Of a stretch of DNA of 20,348 bases, positions 1 to 7,959 are shown in pieces; position 1 is the first letter of the stretch, and each line of letters begins with the position of its first letter. The notes beneath the pieces were generated by a model that was given only the letters and a program-made list of their open reading frames with translations, made no database searches and was not told where the DNA came from. The position numbers and the translations under genes are program-made. This stretch comes from Candidatus Omnitrophota bacterium (lineage in GTDB: Bacteria > Omnitrophota > Gorgyraeia > Duberdicusellales > 4484-171): the NCBI GenBank assembly GCA_030601015.1, contig JAUVUO010000002.1, positions 1-20,348 on the forward strand. The letters run 5' to 3'.

Positions 1-242
1 AACAGAAGGTTGCTATTGCCAGGGCTTTAATAAATGATCCGGAAGTAATCCTTTGTGACGAGCCAACAGGTAACCTTGATAAAGATTCCGAGGCTAAAGT
101 CGTTAATTTGTTGAGCAGCCTCAATAAAGATAAAAAAAAGACTATAATTTTAGTAACTCATAATTTAGAGTTGGCGAATAAAGCTGAAAGAAAATTATCC
201 ATTAAAGCCGGTGAACTGGAAACCGGAGAGACTCAGAGCTAA
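1..242 (+). CDS. ABC transporter ATP-binding protein, LolD/FtsE/MacB type (3' end only)
   Basis: Only the last 79 codons are present, read in frame from base 3 to a TAA at 240-242. The fragment begins in the tail of the ABC signature (QKVAIARAL). It then shows Walker B followed by the D-loop (ILCDEPTGNLD) and the switch histidine (LVTHN). The DEPTGNLD form is typical of the LolD/FtsE/MacB group. These ATPases work with FtsX/LolC-like permeases, for lipoprotein release (LolD), division (FtsE) or efflux (MacB). The P-loop and the permease lie outside the window, so the exact subfamily cannot be fixed. The diderm traits elsewhere make LolD the likeliest reading, which is an inference. A promoter follows the stop, so ilvE need not belong to this operon. 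Confidence 0.85.
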   Translation, partial: QKVAIARALINDPEVILCDEPTGNLDKDSEAKVVNLLSSLNKDKKKTIILVTHNLELANKAERKLSIKAGELETGETQS

Positions 243-260
243 CTTTAAATATAAACTTTG

Positions 261-289
261 TTGACCTGAATGGATATATATTATATATT
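261..289 (+). promoter_or_regulatory. Sigma70-type promoter upstream of ilvE
   Basis: TTGACC (261-266) and TATATT (284-289) are separated by exactly 17 bases. Each hexamer matches the vegetative consensus at five of six positions. The site lies in the gap between the LolD-like stop and ilvE, giving a predicted leader of about 40 nt. The surroundings are very AT-rich, which raises the chance of accidental -10 matches, but the -35 and spacing are good. Confidence 0.6.
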
Positions 290-336
290 ATTTTTAGCAG
301 TATAAATTTAGCGGTTATTGAATTAAAGGAGGGTGA

Positions 337-1212
337 ATGAAAGTTTTTTTAAATGGTAGTTTAGTTGACAAAAATCAGGCGAAAATCTCTGTATTTGATC
401 ATGGGTTTTTGTATGGTGACGGAGTATTTGAGGGAATAAGAGCATATGGTTCTTTGGTTTTTAAATTAAAAGAGCATATTGATAGATTATATGAGTCCGC
501 GCAATCCATTAGTATGAAAATACCTATAAGTAAAAAAGATATGGCGAAAGCGATTGTTAAAACTTTGAAAATAAATAAATTAAAAGATGGATATATAAGA
601 GTTATTGTTTCCCGAGGGGAAGGAGATTTAGGGCTTGATCCGAGAAAATGTAAGGGGAACGAGACGATAGTGGTTATCACCGACAAGATAAGTCTTTACC
701 CAAAAGAATTATATGATAAAGGGATGGATATAATAACAGTACCTACGGTAAGGAATATTCCCGAAGCTTTAAATCCTCAAATTAAATCTTTAAATTATTT
801 GAATAATATTTTAGCTAAAATAGAGGCTGTTAATTCAGGGTATCAAGAGGCTTTAATGTTGGACCATCTTGGTTATGTTGCAGAATGTACAGGTGATAAT
901 ATTTTTATTGTAAAGAACGGGGAAATTTATACACCTCCTCAATGTATGGGTATCTTAAGATGTATTACCCGGGATGCCGTGTTGGATATCAGCAAAAAAT
1001 TAAAAATATCCGCTCATGAGCATGTTTTAACCCGGCACGAACTCTTTATAAGCCAAGAATGCTTTTTAACCGGAACTGCGGCTGAGATTGTTCCTGTGAT
1101 AAAAGTTGATGGTAGAATTGTAGGTGACGGAAACCCCGGAAAACTTACAAAAATAATAATGAAAGAATTTAAGAAATTGACTAAAGTTGATGGAGTCAAA
1201 TATACATTGTAG
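337..1212 (+). CDS. ilvE: Branched-chain amino acid aminotransferase (PLP fold type IV)
   Basis: A 291-residue class IV aminotransferase that interconverts valine, leucine and isoleucine with their 2-oxo acids, using 2-oxoglutarate/glutamate and pyridoxal phosphate in the cytoplasm. The N-terminus (FDHGFLYGDGVFEGIRAY, about residues 20-37) is the family hallmark. K150 in the stretch NPQIKSLNYLNN is the expected Schiff-base lysine. The AECTGDNIF motif follows, and near the C-terminus there is a FLTGTAAEIVPV stretch that lines the cofactor site. The length is normal for the short archaeal/bacterial IlvE form. The start is fixed by AGGAGGG at 327-333, just before the ATG. D-amino-acid transaminase and aminodeoxychorismate lyase share the fold, but the motifs favour IlvE. 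It has its own promoter and no evident functional link to its neighbours. Confidence 0.92.
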   Translation: MKVFLNGSLVDKNQAKISVFDHGFLYGDGVFEGIRAYGSLVFKLKEHIDRLYESAQSISMKIPISKKDMAKAIVKTLKINKLKDGYIRVIVSRGEGDLGLDPRKCKGNETIVVITDKISLYPKELYDKGMDIITVPTVRNIPEALNPQIKSLNYLNNILAKIEAVNSGYQEALMLDHLGYVAECTGDNIFIVKNGEIYTPPQCMGILRCITRDAVLDISKKLKISAHEHVLTRHELFISQECFLTGTAAEIVPVIKVDGRIVGDGNPGKLTKIIMKEFKKLTKVDGVKYTL

Positions 1213-1336
1213 GGTGAATAGCTAAAGTATATTAGAAAATTCTTGGGGTTGCTTGTTTCCGCGTTAAAATAAGGAAGCTTAAAACGATTGAGAAGGAAGA
1301 AGGTTGAAGTAAAGAGAGATAAAGGGAAATAAAATT

Positions 1337-1825
1337 ATGTTATGTGATATTTGTCATAAAAATAAAGCAACTGTTCATCTTACGGAAATTGTAAATAATA
1401 AGGTGGTAGAATTGCATATTTGTCAAGTTTGCGCTCAATTCAAAACTGAAGAGTTGAGTGAACAAATGAATATGTCTGATTTTTTTAGCGGCCTTGCGGG
1501 TAATGTAGATGCTCATGAAGAGGGATATTCCTTGAAGTGCCCTTCTTGCGGACTTTTTTATAGTGAATTCAAGAAGAAAGGCAGATTAGGGTGCGGGGAA
1601 TGTTATTCCTCTTTTCGAAAACAGCTTTTACCGCTTTTAAAAAATATTCATAGTTCAATTAAACATGTAGGCAAAACACCAAAAGCTGTAGATAAAAAAA
1701 TATTTATTAAGGTAAAAATAAAAGAGTTAACAGAAAGTCTAAATCGGGCGATAAACTTAGAGGAATATGAAGAGGCTGCTAAATTGAGAGATAGAATAAA
1801 AGAATTGGAAAATAATGGAGAATAA
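1337..1825 (+). CDS. mcsA: McsA: zinc-finger/UVR-motif activator of the McsB protein arginine kinase
   Basis: A 162-residue protein with four CxxC pairs (C3/C6, C29/C32, C68/C71, C86/C89), which should form two zinc sites. The C-terminal UVR (UvrB/UvrC) motif at about residues 130-158 has the typical LEEYEEAAKLRDRIKEL pattern. In Bacillus, McsA binds McsB, stimulates its arginine kinase activity and helps load ClpC. The order mcsA-mcsB-clpC here matches the Firmicutes operon, but no ctsR precedes it: the upstream gene is ilvE. A weak ribosome site (AAAGGGA) precedes the ATG. A poor promoter-like pair (TTGGGG, 16 bases, TAAAAT at 1265-1270) lies about 70 bases upstream and is only suggestive. 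The gene is intact and of normal length. Confidence 0.92.
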   Translation: MLCDICHKNKATVHLTEIVNNKVVELHICQVCAQFKTEELSEQMNMSDFFSGLAGNVDAHEEGYSLKCPSCGLFYSEFKKKGRLGCGECYSSFRKQLLPLLKNIHSSIKHVGKTPKAVDKKIFIKVKIKELTESLNRAINLEEYEEAAKLRDRIKELENNGE

Positions 1826-1881
1826 AGTTTTTTTAAATAAAAAATGTTATTTTTATCGTTGTAGAGCATTTTTATTATTTG

Positions 1882-1889
1882 AAGGGGAG
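1882..1889 (+). promoter_or_regulatory. Ribosome binding site that sets the mcsB start
   Basis: AAGGGGAG lies 10 bases before the ATG at 1900. An in-frame TTG at 1879 would overlap this site and has no ribosome site of its own, so ATG 1900 is preferred. Confidence 0.7.
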
Positions 1890-1899
1890 TAATCAAAAA

Positions 1900-2976
1900 A
1901 TGTTTGAAGGTTTTATTGCTCATCAGCTTAGTTGGTTAAGCGGAGAAGGTCCGGAATCAGATATAGTATTTTCTTCACGAATTAGATTAGCCAGAAATAT
2001 ATCTGACTATCCTTTTCCTTTGCAAGCAAAAACTAAACAGCGCTTAAAAATATTGTCCAAAATAAAATCAGCTTATTCAGACATTAAAGGTTTAGAGGAT
2101 AGTATTTTTGTTGATATGGACACGTTAAGTTCTTTAGATAAACAGTTATTATTGGAACGTCATTTGATTAGTCAAGAGCATACTGTTGAAAGTAAAGGAA
2201 AGGGATTAATTGTATCAAGGAGTGAAGAAATTTCAGTAATGATAAATGAAGAAGATCATTTTCGGCTTCAGATAGTTACCTCGGGCCTTGATTTAAAAAA
2301 ATGCTGGACAATTTTAAATAATATCGACAATGAATTAAATAATATAGTATCATATTCTTTTTTAGCTGATTTGGGATATTTGACGTCCTGTCCCACAAAT
2401 TTAGGGACAGGTATGAGGGCGTCTTGTATGCTTCATTTACCCGCGCTTATCCTTACAAAAAGAGTTAATAAGGTGTTGGAATTATTATCCAGGATATCTT
2501 TTACAGCTCGAGGGTTGTTTGGAGAAGGTACCCAGGCCTTTGGCGATTTTTTTCAAATTTCTAATCAAGTTAGTTTGGGATTATCAGAAGAAGAGATTAT
2601 TGATAATTTGATTGGGGTGGTTAAGCAAGTTAAAGATCAAGAATTGAGCGCGCGGCAAACGTTAATTGAAAAATATAAAGTTAGTTTGGAAGATAATGTT
2701 TGGAGGGCTTTAGGTATTTTAAAAAATTGCCGATTGATTAATAGTAAAGAAGCTTTAAGTCATCTTTCTATCTTGTCTTTAGGATGTGATTTAGGTATAA
2801 TTAAGGATACGGATATCTCAAATTATGGGAGGGTAAAAAAAATAATAAACAGTTTATTTATTACTGTTCAACCCGCTCATTTACAAAAGATTCAAGGTAA
2901 GCCCATTAAAGAAGAAGAGAGAGATTTTATACGAGCTTCTTTATTGAGAGAACGATTAGGCGAAACGTTAGAGTAG
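1900..2976 (+). CDS. mcsB: McsB: protein arginine kinase
   Basis: A 358-residue phosphagen-kinase-fold enzyme that phosphorylates arginine side chains of proteins and so marks them for ClpC-ClpP. Family motifs are in order: SSRIRLARN near the N-terminus, the NEED motif at about 116-119 (catalytic acids), and the CPTNLGTGMRAS loop at about 164-175, which holds the active-site cysteine and arginines. The C-terminal RDFIRA (about 341-346) matches the RDxxRA phosphoarginine-binding motif described for McsB and its allosteric activation. Metazoan arginine kinases lack this arrangement. The gene lies between mcsA and clpC, the standard context. The start is ATG 1900, chosen from the ribosome site; a TTG 21 bases upstream would add seven residues. 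It appears fully functional by motif content. Confidence 0.94.
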   Translation: MFEGFIAHQLSWLSGEGPESDIVFSSRIRLARNISDYPFPLQAKTKQRLKILSKIKSAYSDIKGLEDSIFVDMDTLSSLDKQLLLERHLISQEHTVESKGKGLIVSRSEEISVMINEEDHFRLQIVTSGLDLKKCWTILNNIDNELNNIVSYSFLADLGYLTSCPTNLGTGMRASCMLHLPALILTKRVNKVLELLSRISFTARGLFGEGTQAFGDFFQISNQVSLGLSEEEIIDNLIGVVKQVKDQELSARQTLIEKYKVSLEDNVWRALGILKNCRLINSKEALSHLSILSLGCDLGIIKDTDISNYGRVKKIINSLFITVQPAHLQKIQGKPIKEEERDFIRASLLRERLGETLE

Positions 2977-3052
2977 CAGCGGTAAATTAATTTTTTAAAC
3001 GGGATAATTATCATAAATAAGGTTACAATTAATTATTGAAGGAGGATATAAG

Positions 3053-5506
3053 ATGTTCAACAGGTTTACTGAAAGAGCAAGAAAAGTTTTGGTTTTAGCA
3101 AAAGAAGAAGCAAGACGTTTTAATCATGATTATATTGGTACAGAGCATATGCTTCTAGGTTTGATACGGGAAGGAGAAGGAGTGGCTTGCGCTGTTTTAC
3201 AGAATTTAGGAGTTGATCTTGACAGGATAATGATTGAGATTGAGAAATTAATATCGCCGGGCAGCGTAGGCGCGGTGTTAGGAGATATCCCTTTTGTTCC
3301 TAGAGCGAAAAAAGCATTAGAATTAGCGGCAGAAGAAGCACGTAGTTTGGGGCATAATTATATTGGAACGGAGCATATATTTTTAGGGCTGCTTCGAGAA
3401 GAAGAAGGAATAGCTTCTCAAGTTCTTTTTTCTTTAGGGGTAGATTTAAAAAGGGTAAAAGATGAAATTTTTTCTCTTTTAGGCGGCGGGGCAACTGCAG
3501 GGACAACTGGTCCCGGAGTAAAGTCTCCTTCTAAGACTCCGGCTCTGGATTCTTTTGGCAGGGATTTGACTAAACTTACAAGAGAAGGCAAACTTGATCC
3601 TGTAATTGGAAGGAAACATGAAATAGAAAGAGTCATTCAAATTTTATCCAGAAGGACAAAAAATAATCCTGTTTTATTGGGGGAAGCCGGAGTAGGGAAA
3701 ACCGCCATAGTAGAAGGATTGGCTCAAGACATTATTAAGGGGGATGTTCCTGAGATTTTAAGAGGCAAAAGAATAGTTGTGTTAGATTTAGCATTGATGA
3801 TAGCCGGGACAAAATATCGCGGGCAATTTGAAGAAAGAATAAAAGCTGTTATGGAAGAGTTGAAGAACTGCAGAGAGGTTATTATTTTTATCGATGAATT
3901 ACACACATTAGTTGGAGCTGGTGCTGCTGAAGGAGCTATAGATGCTTCTAATATTTTAAAACCGGCATTATCCAGGGGTGAGATACAATGTATAGGCGCG
4001 ACTACCCTTGATGAATATAGAAAACATATTGAAAAAGATTCCGCTTTGGAAAGAAGGTTTCAGCCGATATTTGTAGAGGCTAATACAGTTAAAGAAACAG
4101 TTTTGATTTTAAAAGGATTAAGAGATAGATATGAGGCTCATCATAAAGTTAAGTTCACGGATGATTCTTTAGAAGCTGCGTCAAAATTGTCAGATAGGTA
4201 TGTTGCAGGAAGATACTTGCCGGATAAGGCTATTGATTTAATTGATGAAGCAGGATCCAGATCCCGAATTTCTGTGTTAACTGCTCCACGGGAAATAAAA
4301 GATTTAGAGGAGAAAATAGTCGCAATAGTTAAGGAGAAAGAAGCTTTAATAAAGAATCAGGATTTTGAAAAAGCAGCGAGACTAAGAGATGATGAAAAAA
4401 CCTTACGGTTTAAATTGGAAACCCAAAGAAGAGAGTGGAGTAAAGAAAGGGATGAGGTCACTCCTGAAGTTTGTGAGGAAGACATTGCGAAATTAGTATC
4501 TCAGATAACCGGAGTTCCTGTTTATAGGTTGGAGGAAAAAGAATCAAAAAAACTTTTAAATATTGAACAAGACTTAGGAAATAAAGTTGTGGGCCAAAAA
4601 GACGCAATAGCCTCAATCGCCCGTTCGGTTAGAAGATCAAGAGCAGGAATAAAAGCTCCCCGCAGGCCTATAGGGTCATTTATGTTTTTGGGCCCGACAG
4701 GTGTGGGAAAAACATTATTAGCCAAGGCTTTGGCAGAATTTATGTTTGGAAATGAAGATGCCTTAGTACAGCTTGATATGAGCGAATATATGGAAAAATT
4801 TAATATATCCAGGTTGGTTGGAGCTCCTCCGGGTTATGTAGGTTATGATGAAGGCGGACAATTAACTGAGAAGATTAGGCGCAGGCCGTATTCTGTGGTT
4901 TTATTGGATGAAATAGAGAAAGCGCATCCTGATATGTTTAATCTTCTTTTGCAGATATTAGAAGAAGGCAGGCTTACAGACAGTTATGGAAGACGTATTG
5001 ATTTTAGAAATACAATTATTTTAATGACATCAAATGTAGGGGCGGATATTATTAGAAAAGGAGGGTCTTTAGGGTTTAAGACCATTGTTGATGATGAAAA
5101 TATAAGTTATGATGACATGAAACAATTATTACTTAAAGAAGTGAAAAAAACATTCAAACCTGAGTTTTTAAATAGGTTAGATGAAATCACCGTTTTTAGG
5201 CCTTTAGATAAAGTAGATTTAGAAAAGATAGTTGAAATTGAAATAAAACATTTGAATGATAGACTTTTAGAGCAGGGGTTAGAAATGGTGTTATCATCTG
5301 AAGCTAAAGGATTTTTTATTAATAAAGGGTTTGATCCGGTTTTTGGCGCAAGGCCGTTAAAAAGGGTTATTCAAAGATATTTGGAGGATTATTTGGCTGA
5401 AGATATAATTAAGGGGAAGTTTTCAGGAAGGATGAAAAATAAAAAACAAGGCCAGATTATAATGATAAAAGTATCATGTAAAGGAGAAACATTAATTTTT
5501 GAATGA
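3053..5506 (+). CDS. clpC: ClpC: AAA+ unfoldase subunit of the Clp protease
   Basis: An 817-residue class I Clp ATPase. Two N-terminal Clp-N repeats (about 4-66 and 80-143) form the adaptor and phosphoarginine-docking domain. The first AAA+ module has Walker A GEAGVGKT (210-217) and Walker B IIFIDELH. A middle region carries a UVR-like motif (about 425-455), which identifies ClpC rather than ClpA or ClpB. The second AAA+ module has GPTGVGKT (about 547-554) and LLDEIEKAH. A GSLGF loop near residue 672 is the LGF-type tripeptide that docks on ClpP, so this should be a true protease partner and not a disaggregase. GAAGGAGG precedes the ATG. McsA and McsB upstream supply the arginine-phosphate mark. 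The stop codon overlaps the next gene (ATGA, 5503-5506), coupling it to the envelope genes that follow. clpP is not in the window. Confidence 0.97.
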   Translation: MFNRFTERARKVLVLAKEEARRFNHDYIGTEHMLLGLIREGEGVACAVLQNLGVDLDRIMIEIEKLISPGSVGAVLGDIPFVPRAKKALELAAEEARSLGHNYIGTEHIFLGLLREEEGIASQVLFSLGVDLKRVKDEIFSLLGGGATAGTTGPGVKSPSKTPALDSFGRDLTKLTREGKLDPVIGRKHEIERVIQILSRRTKNNPVLLGEAGVGKTAIVEGLAQDIIKGDVPEILRGKRIVVLDLALMIAGTKYRGQFEERIKAVMEELKNCREVIIFIDELHTLVGAGAAEGAIDASNILKPALSRGEIQCIGATTLDEYRKHIEKDSALERRFQPIFVEANTVKETVLILKGLRDRYEAHHKVKFTDDSLEAASKLSDRYVAGRYLPDKAIDLIDEAGSRSRISVLTAPREIKDLEEKIVAIVKEKEALIKNQDFEKAARLRDDEKTLRFKLETQRREWSKERDEVTPEVCEEDIAKLVSQITGVPVYRLEEKESKKLLNIEQDLGNKVVGQKDAIASIARSVRRSRAGIKAPRRPIGSFMFLGPTGVGKTLLAKALAEFMFGNEDALVQLDMSEYMEKFNISRLVGAPPGYVGYDEGGQLTEKIRRRPYSVVLLDEIEKAHPDMFNLLLQILEEGRLTDSYGRRIDFRNTIILMTSNVGADIIRKGGSLGFKTIVDDENISYDDMKQLLLKEVKKTFKPEFLNRLDEITVFRPLDKVDLEKIVEIEIKHLNDRLLEQGLEMVLSSEAKGFFINKGFDPVFGARPLKRVIQRYLEDYLAEDIIKGKFSGRMKNKKQGQIIMIKVSCKGETLIFE

Positions 5507-6393
5507 AAAAATGTTTAGTATTTCTTTTAATCTTGAATTTTTTTTGTTTTGCCGGAGGCAAAGCTTATAGTTTATCTAAGGATTTTATAGAGATTAATTT
5601 AAAGGAAAATAAAATTGGTTTAATCGATTTTTGTTTTGCCGGCATTAAGATTAACGGAGAATTTTTTTTTTCATTTATAGAGAAAGAAAGTGATTTTATA
5701 TTTTGCTTGGAAGGTAAATATATTTTTTCCGGGGGACGAAAAGTTTCAGGGCTAAAAGTTAAGTTAGAGAAAACGGGGCGTACCCTTTATGTTAAACAGT
5801 TATCTATCCCTCAGGTAGATATAAAAGGCCAAATAGATTTAGAAAAAAAGGAGGGTTCATTCGAAGCGATAGGGGGCTGGAATCAAAAAACTAAATTATT
5901 GGAAGGGAAAATGAATGTTAAAACTAAAGTTTGGGGCACATTAAATAATCTTTTTACCAGCGGTAATGTTTTAGTTAAAGATGGAAAATATAGAGGTAAA
6001 AATTTTACTAAACTACGAATAGATTTTTTAGGAAAGCCGCCTTTACTGAATATTACGGATTCCGAAATATTTTTAACTGACGAAAGTATATATAAGATAT
6101 CGGGAGTTTTGGATTTAAGGAATTTTTCTAATATTTTACCGGGTGCTAAATTTGTTACTCAAAAAGCTTCTTTGGGCGAATGGAAAGTTTTTTCTGAAAG
6201 TGATAAAAATGCCGGTTTGAAAAAAAACATTGATGAAAGTTTAGATGTTATCATAAATGCGGATAAAGAACAAACAGCTGAGATTGAAGCGGGAGCGGAA
6301 TTGCGTTACAATGTGAAAGATGATAACTTTTTAAAAATACGAATGCAGGAAAATAAAACTATTATAGGTTACGAAAGAAGAAAAGATTTTTAA
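5503..6393 (+). CDS. Secreted beta-rich protein of unknown family, linked to the Mla genes (AsmA/TamB-like in style)
   Basis: I do not recognise a named family. The 296-residue product begins with a clear Sec signal peptide (MKK, hydrophobic run to about residue 17, predicted cut near residue 22). No lipobox cysteine is obvious at the cut. The rest alternates short polar and hydrophobic segments with many glycines, for example SGNVLVKDGKYRGKNF, then a TDSEIFL strand and a SGVLDLRNF strand. This resembles the repeating beta-groove proteins (AsmA/TamB/LptC-like) that carry lipids across the periplasm. The last 30 residues form a predicted beta-hairpin ending in phenylalanine. The ATG overlaps the clpC stop (ATGA) and the TAA overlaps the mlaE start by one base, so translation is coupled on both sides. 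I infer that it is a periplasmic partner of the MlaE/F/D transporter. It could instead be an unrelated periplasmic protein. Confidence 0.75.
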   Translation: MKKCLVFLLILNFFCFAGGKAYSLSKDFIEINLKENKIGLIDFCFAGIKINGEFFFSFIEKESDFIFCLEGKYIFSGGRKVSGLKVKLEKTGRTLYVKQLSIPQVDIKGQIDLEKKEGSFEAIGGWNQKTKLLEGKMNVKTKVWGTLNNLFTSGNVLVKDGKYRGKNFTKLRIDFLGKPPLLNITDSEIFLTDESIYKISGVLDLRNFSNILPGAKFVTQKASLGEWKVFSESDKNAGLKKNIDESLDVIINADKEQTAEIEAGAELRYNVKDDNFLKIRMQENKTIIGYERRKDF

Positions 6394-7154
6394 TGAAGAC
6401 AATTAATAAACTTGGGAGTTTTTTCCGTTATCTTATTAAGGTAGCTGCTTTTATAAAAGATATTTTTTGGTGGTTGTTTACCAAAAAAAGAAGTATTAAA
6501 CCCATAATTCGAGAAATAATTCTTATAGGAGTAAATAGCATTTTTTTAGTATCGTTAATTGCTTTTTTTATCGGAATTATTATTGCGTTTCAAACAGCTC
6601 GTCAGCTGCAAGCTTTCGATTCAGTTATTCAACTTGCCACATTAGTAGCGTTATCTTTGGTTAGAGAATTAGGGCCTGTCATTGGGTCTTTAATAGTGGC
6701 TGCCAGGAGCGGAGCGTCTATAACGGCAGGTATAGGTTCTATGAAAATAAGTCAGCAGATAGATGCTTTAGAGGCTTTTGGTGTAGAACCCATAGATTAT
6801 TTGGTCGTTCCTAAATTTATTGCTTTAATTGTTTGTATGCCTATTTTAATAATTTATGCCGATTGTTTAGGCATAATAGGAGGATGTTTAGTTGGTTTGA
6901 ATAAATTTGGTATTCCTTTTGGCCTTTATTTTCGAATGACATTTGATGCCTTGGCTATGAAAGATATCGTAAGCGGAATAGTTAAAAGTATTTCTTTCGG
7001 AGCTGTAATCGCGTTTGTTTCTTGTTATGAAGGGTTTAGGCCTTTTTCTTCGATAGATGTTTCAAAAGCAGTTACTCGTTCAGTAGTTCGTTCATTTATA
7101 ATGATTATTATTTGTGATTGTTTTTTAACCGGTATATTTTATTTTTGGTTATGA
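6393..7154 (+). CDS. mlaE: MlaE-family permease of a phospholipid ABC transporter
   Basis: A 253-residue integral membrane protein of the MlaE/YrbE family, the permease of MCE-type lipid transporters. It has an amphipathic N-terminal segment, then several long hydrophobic helices. The family core (about residues 90-150) contains VRELGPVIGSLIVAARSG, then GSMKISQQIDALEAFGVEP and an LVVPK segment, which together form the coupling region that contacts the ATPase. The start overlaps the preceding stop (TAATG) and its own stop overlaps the mlaF start (ATGA). The set mlaE-mlaF-mlaD is the minimal inner-membrane complex. The outer-membrane MlaA and the periplasmic carrier MlaC are not seen here. The direction of transport cannot be told from sequence. 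Confidence 0.95.
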   Translation: MKTINKLGSFFRYLIKVAAFIKDIFWWLFTKKRSIKPIIREIILIGVNSIFLVSLIAFFIGIIIAFQTARQLQAFDSVIQLATLVALSLVRELGPVIGSLIVAARSGASITAGIGSMKISQQIDALEAFGVEPIDYLVVPKFIALIVCMPILIIYADCLGIIGGCLVGLNKFGIPFGLYFRMTFDALAMKDIVSGIVKSISFGAVIAFVSCYEGFRPFSSIDVSKAVTRSVVRSFIMIIICDCFLTGIFYFWL

Positions 7155-7903
7155 TAGAAATTAAAAATATTTATAAGTCATTTGGAGATAAAGTCGTTCT
7201 AAAAGGTGTTAACTTTACCGTAGGTAAAGGAGAAACTTTTTTAATGATCGGCAGAAGCGGAGCGGGAAAGACAGTTTTGCTTAAAAATATAATTGGTTTA
7301 TTGAGCCCGGATATAGGCTCTATATATATAGATGGTGTGGATATTACTCAATTGAACAAAAAAGAGTTAGAGAAGGTTAGATTGCAATTTGGTTTAGTAT
7401 TTCAGCATAGTGCGCTTTTTGATTTCTTAAGTATTGGCGAAAATGTCGGATTTTTTTTATATCAATATACCGATTTAAGTAAAATGATAATAAAGAAAAG
7501 GGTTAAAGATACTCTTGCTTTAGTGGGTCTGGAAGGTATAGAGGATTTATATCCATATGAATTGAGCGGTGGGATGCAAAAAAGGGTCGCGATAGCCAGG
7601 GCGGTTATTTATAATCCTAAAATTATAATTTATGATGAACCTACTACAGGAATAGATCCTATAGCTGTAGATAAAATTGTATCTTTAATAGACGATTTAC
7701 ACCATCGATTATCGATAACATCATTAGTAGTGACCCATGATTTGGAAGTGGGTTTGAAGCTGGCTGACCGTCTTGTGTTCCTTTTAGGAGGGAAAATAAT
7801 TTTTGAAGGTGATAAGAAAGATTTAAAAGAAAGCGATGACAAACGTTTAAAACAGTTTTTAGAAGGAAGTTCGGGCGGCCCTATAAAAGAGATGGAAGTT
7901 TAG
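7151..7903 (+). CDS. mlaF: MlaF-family ATPase of a phospholipid ABC transporter
   Basis: A 250-residue ABC ATPase that powers the MlaE permease from the cytoplasmic side. Visible motifs are Walker A GRSGAGKT, a Q-loop in VFQHSALFD, the signature LSGGMQKRVAIARA, Walker B with the catalytic glutamate (IIIYDEPTTGIDP) and the switch histidine in VTHD. The SGGMQKR signature and DEPTTGIDP are typical of MlaF/Ttg2A-type ATPases. ATG 7151 is chosen because it overlaps the mlaE stop (7151-7154), a common coupling in this operon. An upstream in-frame TTG at 7118 would add eleven hydrophobic residues inside mlaE and has no ribosome site. The last residues after the ABC fold (SSGGPIKEMEV) are short and unremarkable. 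Confidence 0.95.
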   Translation: MIEIKNIYKSFGDKVVLKGVNFTVGKGETFLMIGRSGAGKTVLLKNIIGLLSPDIGSIYIDGVDITQLNKKELEKVRLQFGLVFQHSALFDFLSIGENVGFFLYQYTDLSKMIIKKRVKDTLALVGLEGIEDLYPYELSGGMQKRVAIARAVIYNPKIIIYDEPTTGIDPIAVDKIVSLIDDLHHRLSITSLVVTHDLEVGLKLADRLVFLLGGKIIFEGDKKDLKESDDKRLKQFLEGSSGGPIKEMEV

Positions 7904-7959
7904 CCTTGTTTTATTATTTATGTTTAATGTGAAGTCTTTTATTTAAGGAGGTAAAATTT

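Noticed and set aside
1213..1336. CIRCE or CtsR operator before mcsA
   Set aside because: No 9-bp inverted repeat of the CIRCE type and no tandem GGTCAAA-like heptamers are present.
7118..7150. TTG start that would extend MlaF by eleven residues
   Set aside because: It lies within mlaE, has no ribosome site, and the ATG overlapping the mlaE stop gives the standard N-terminus of the family.
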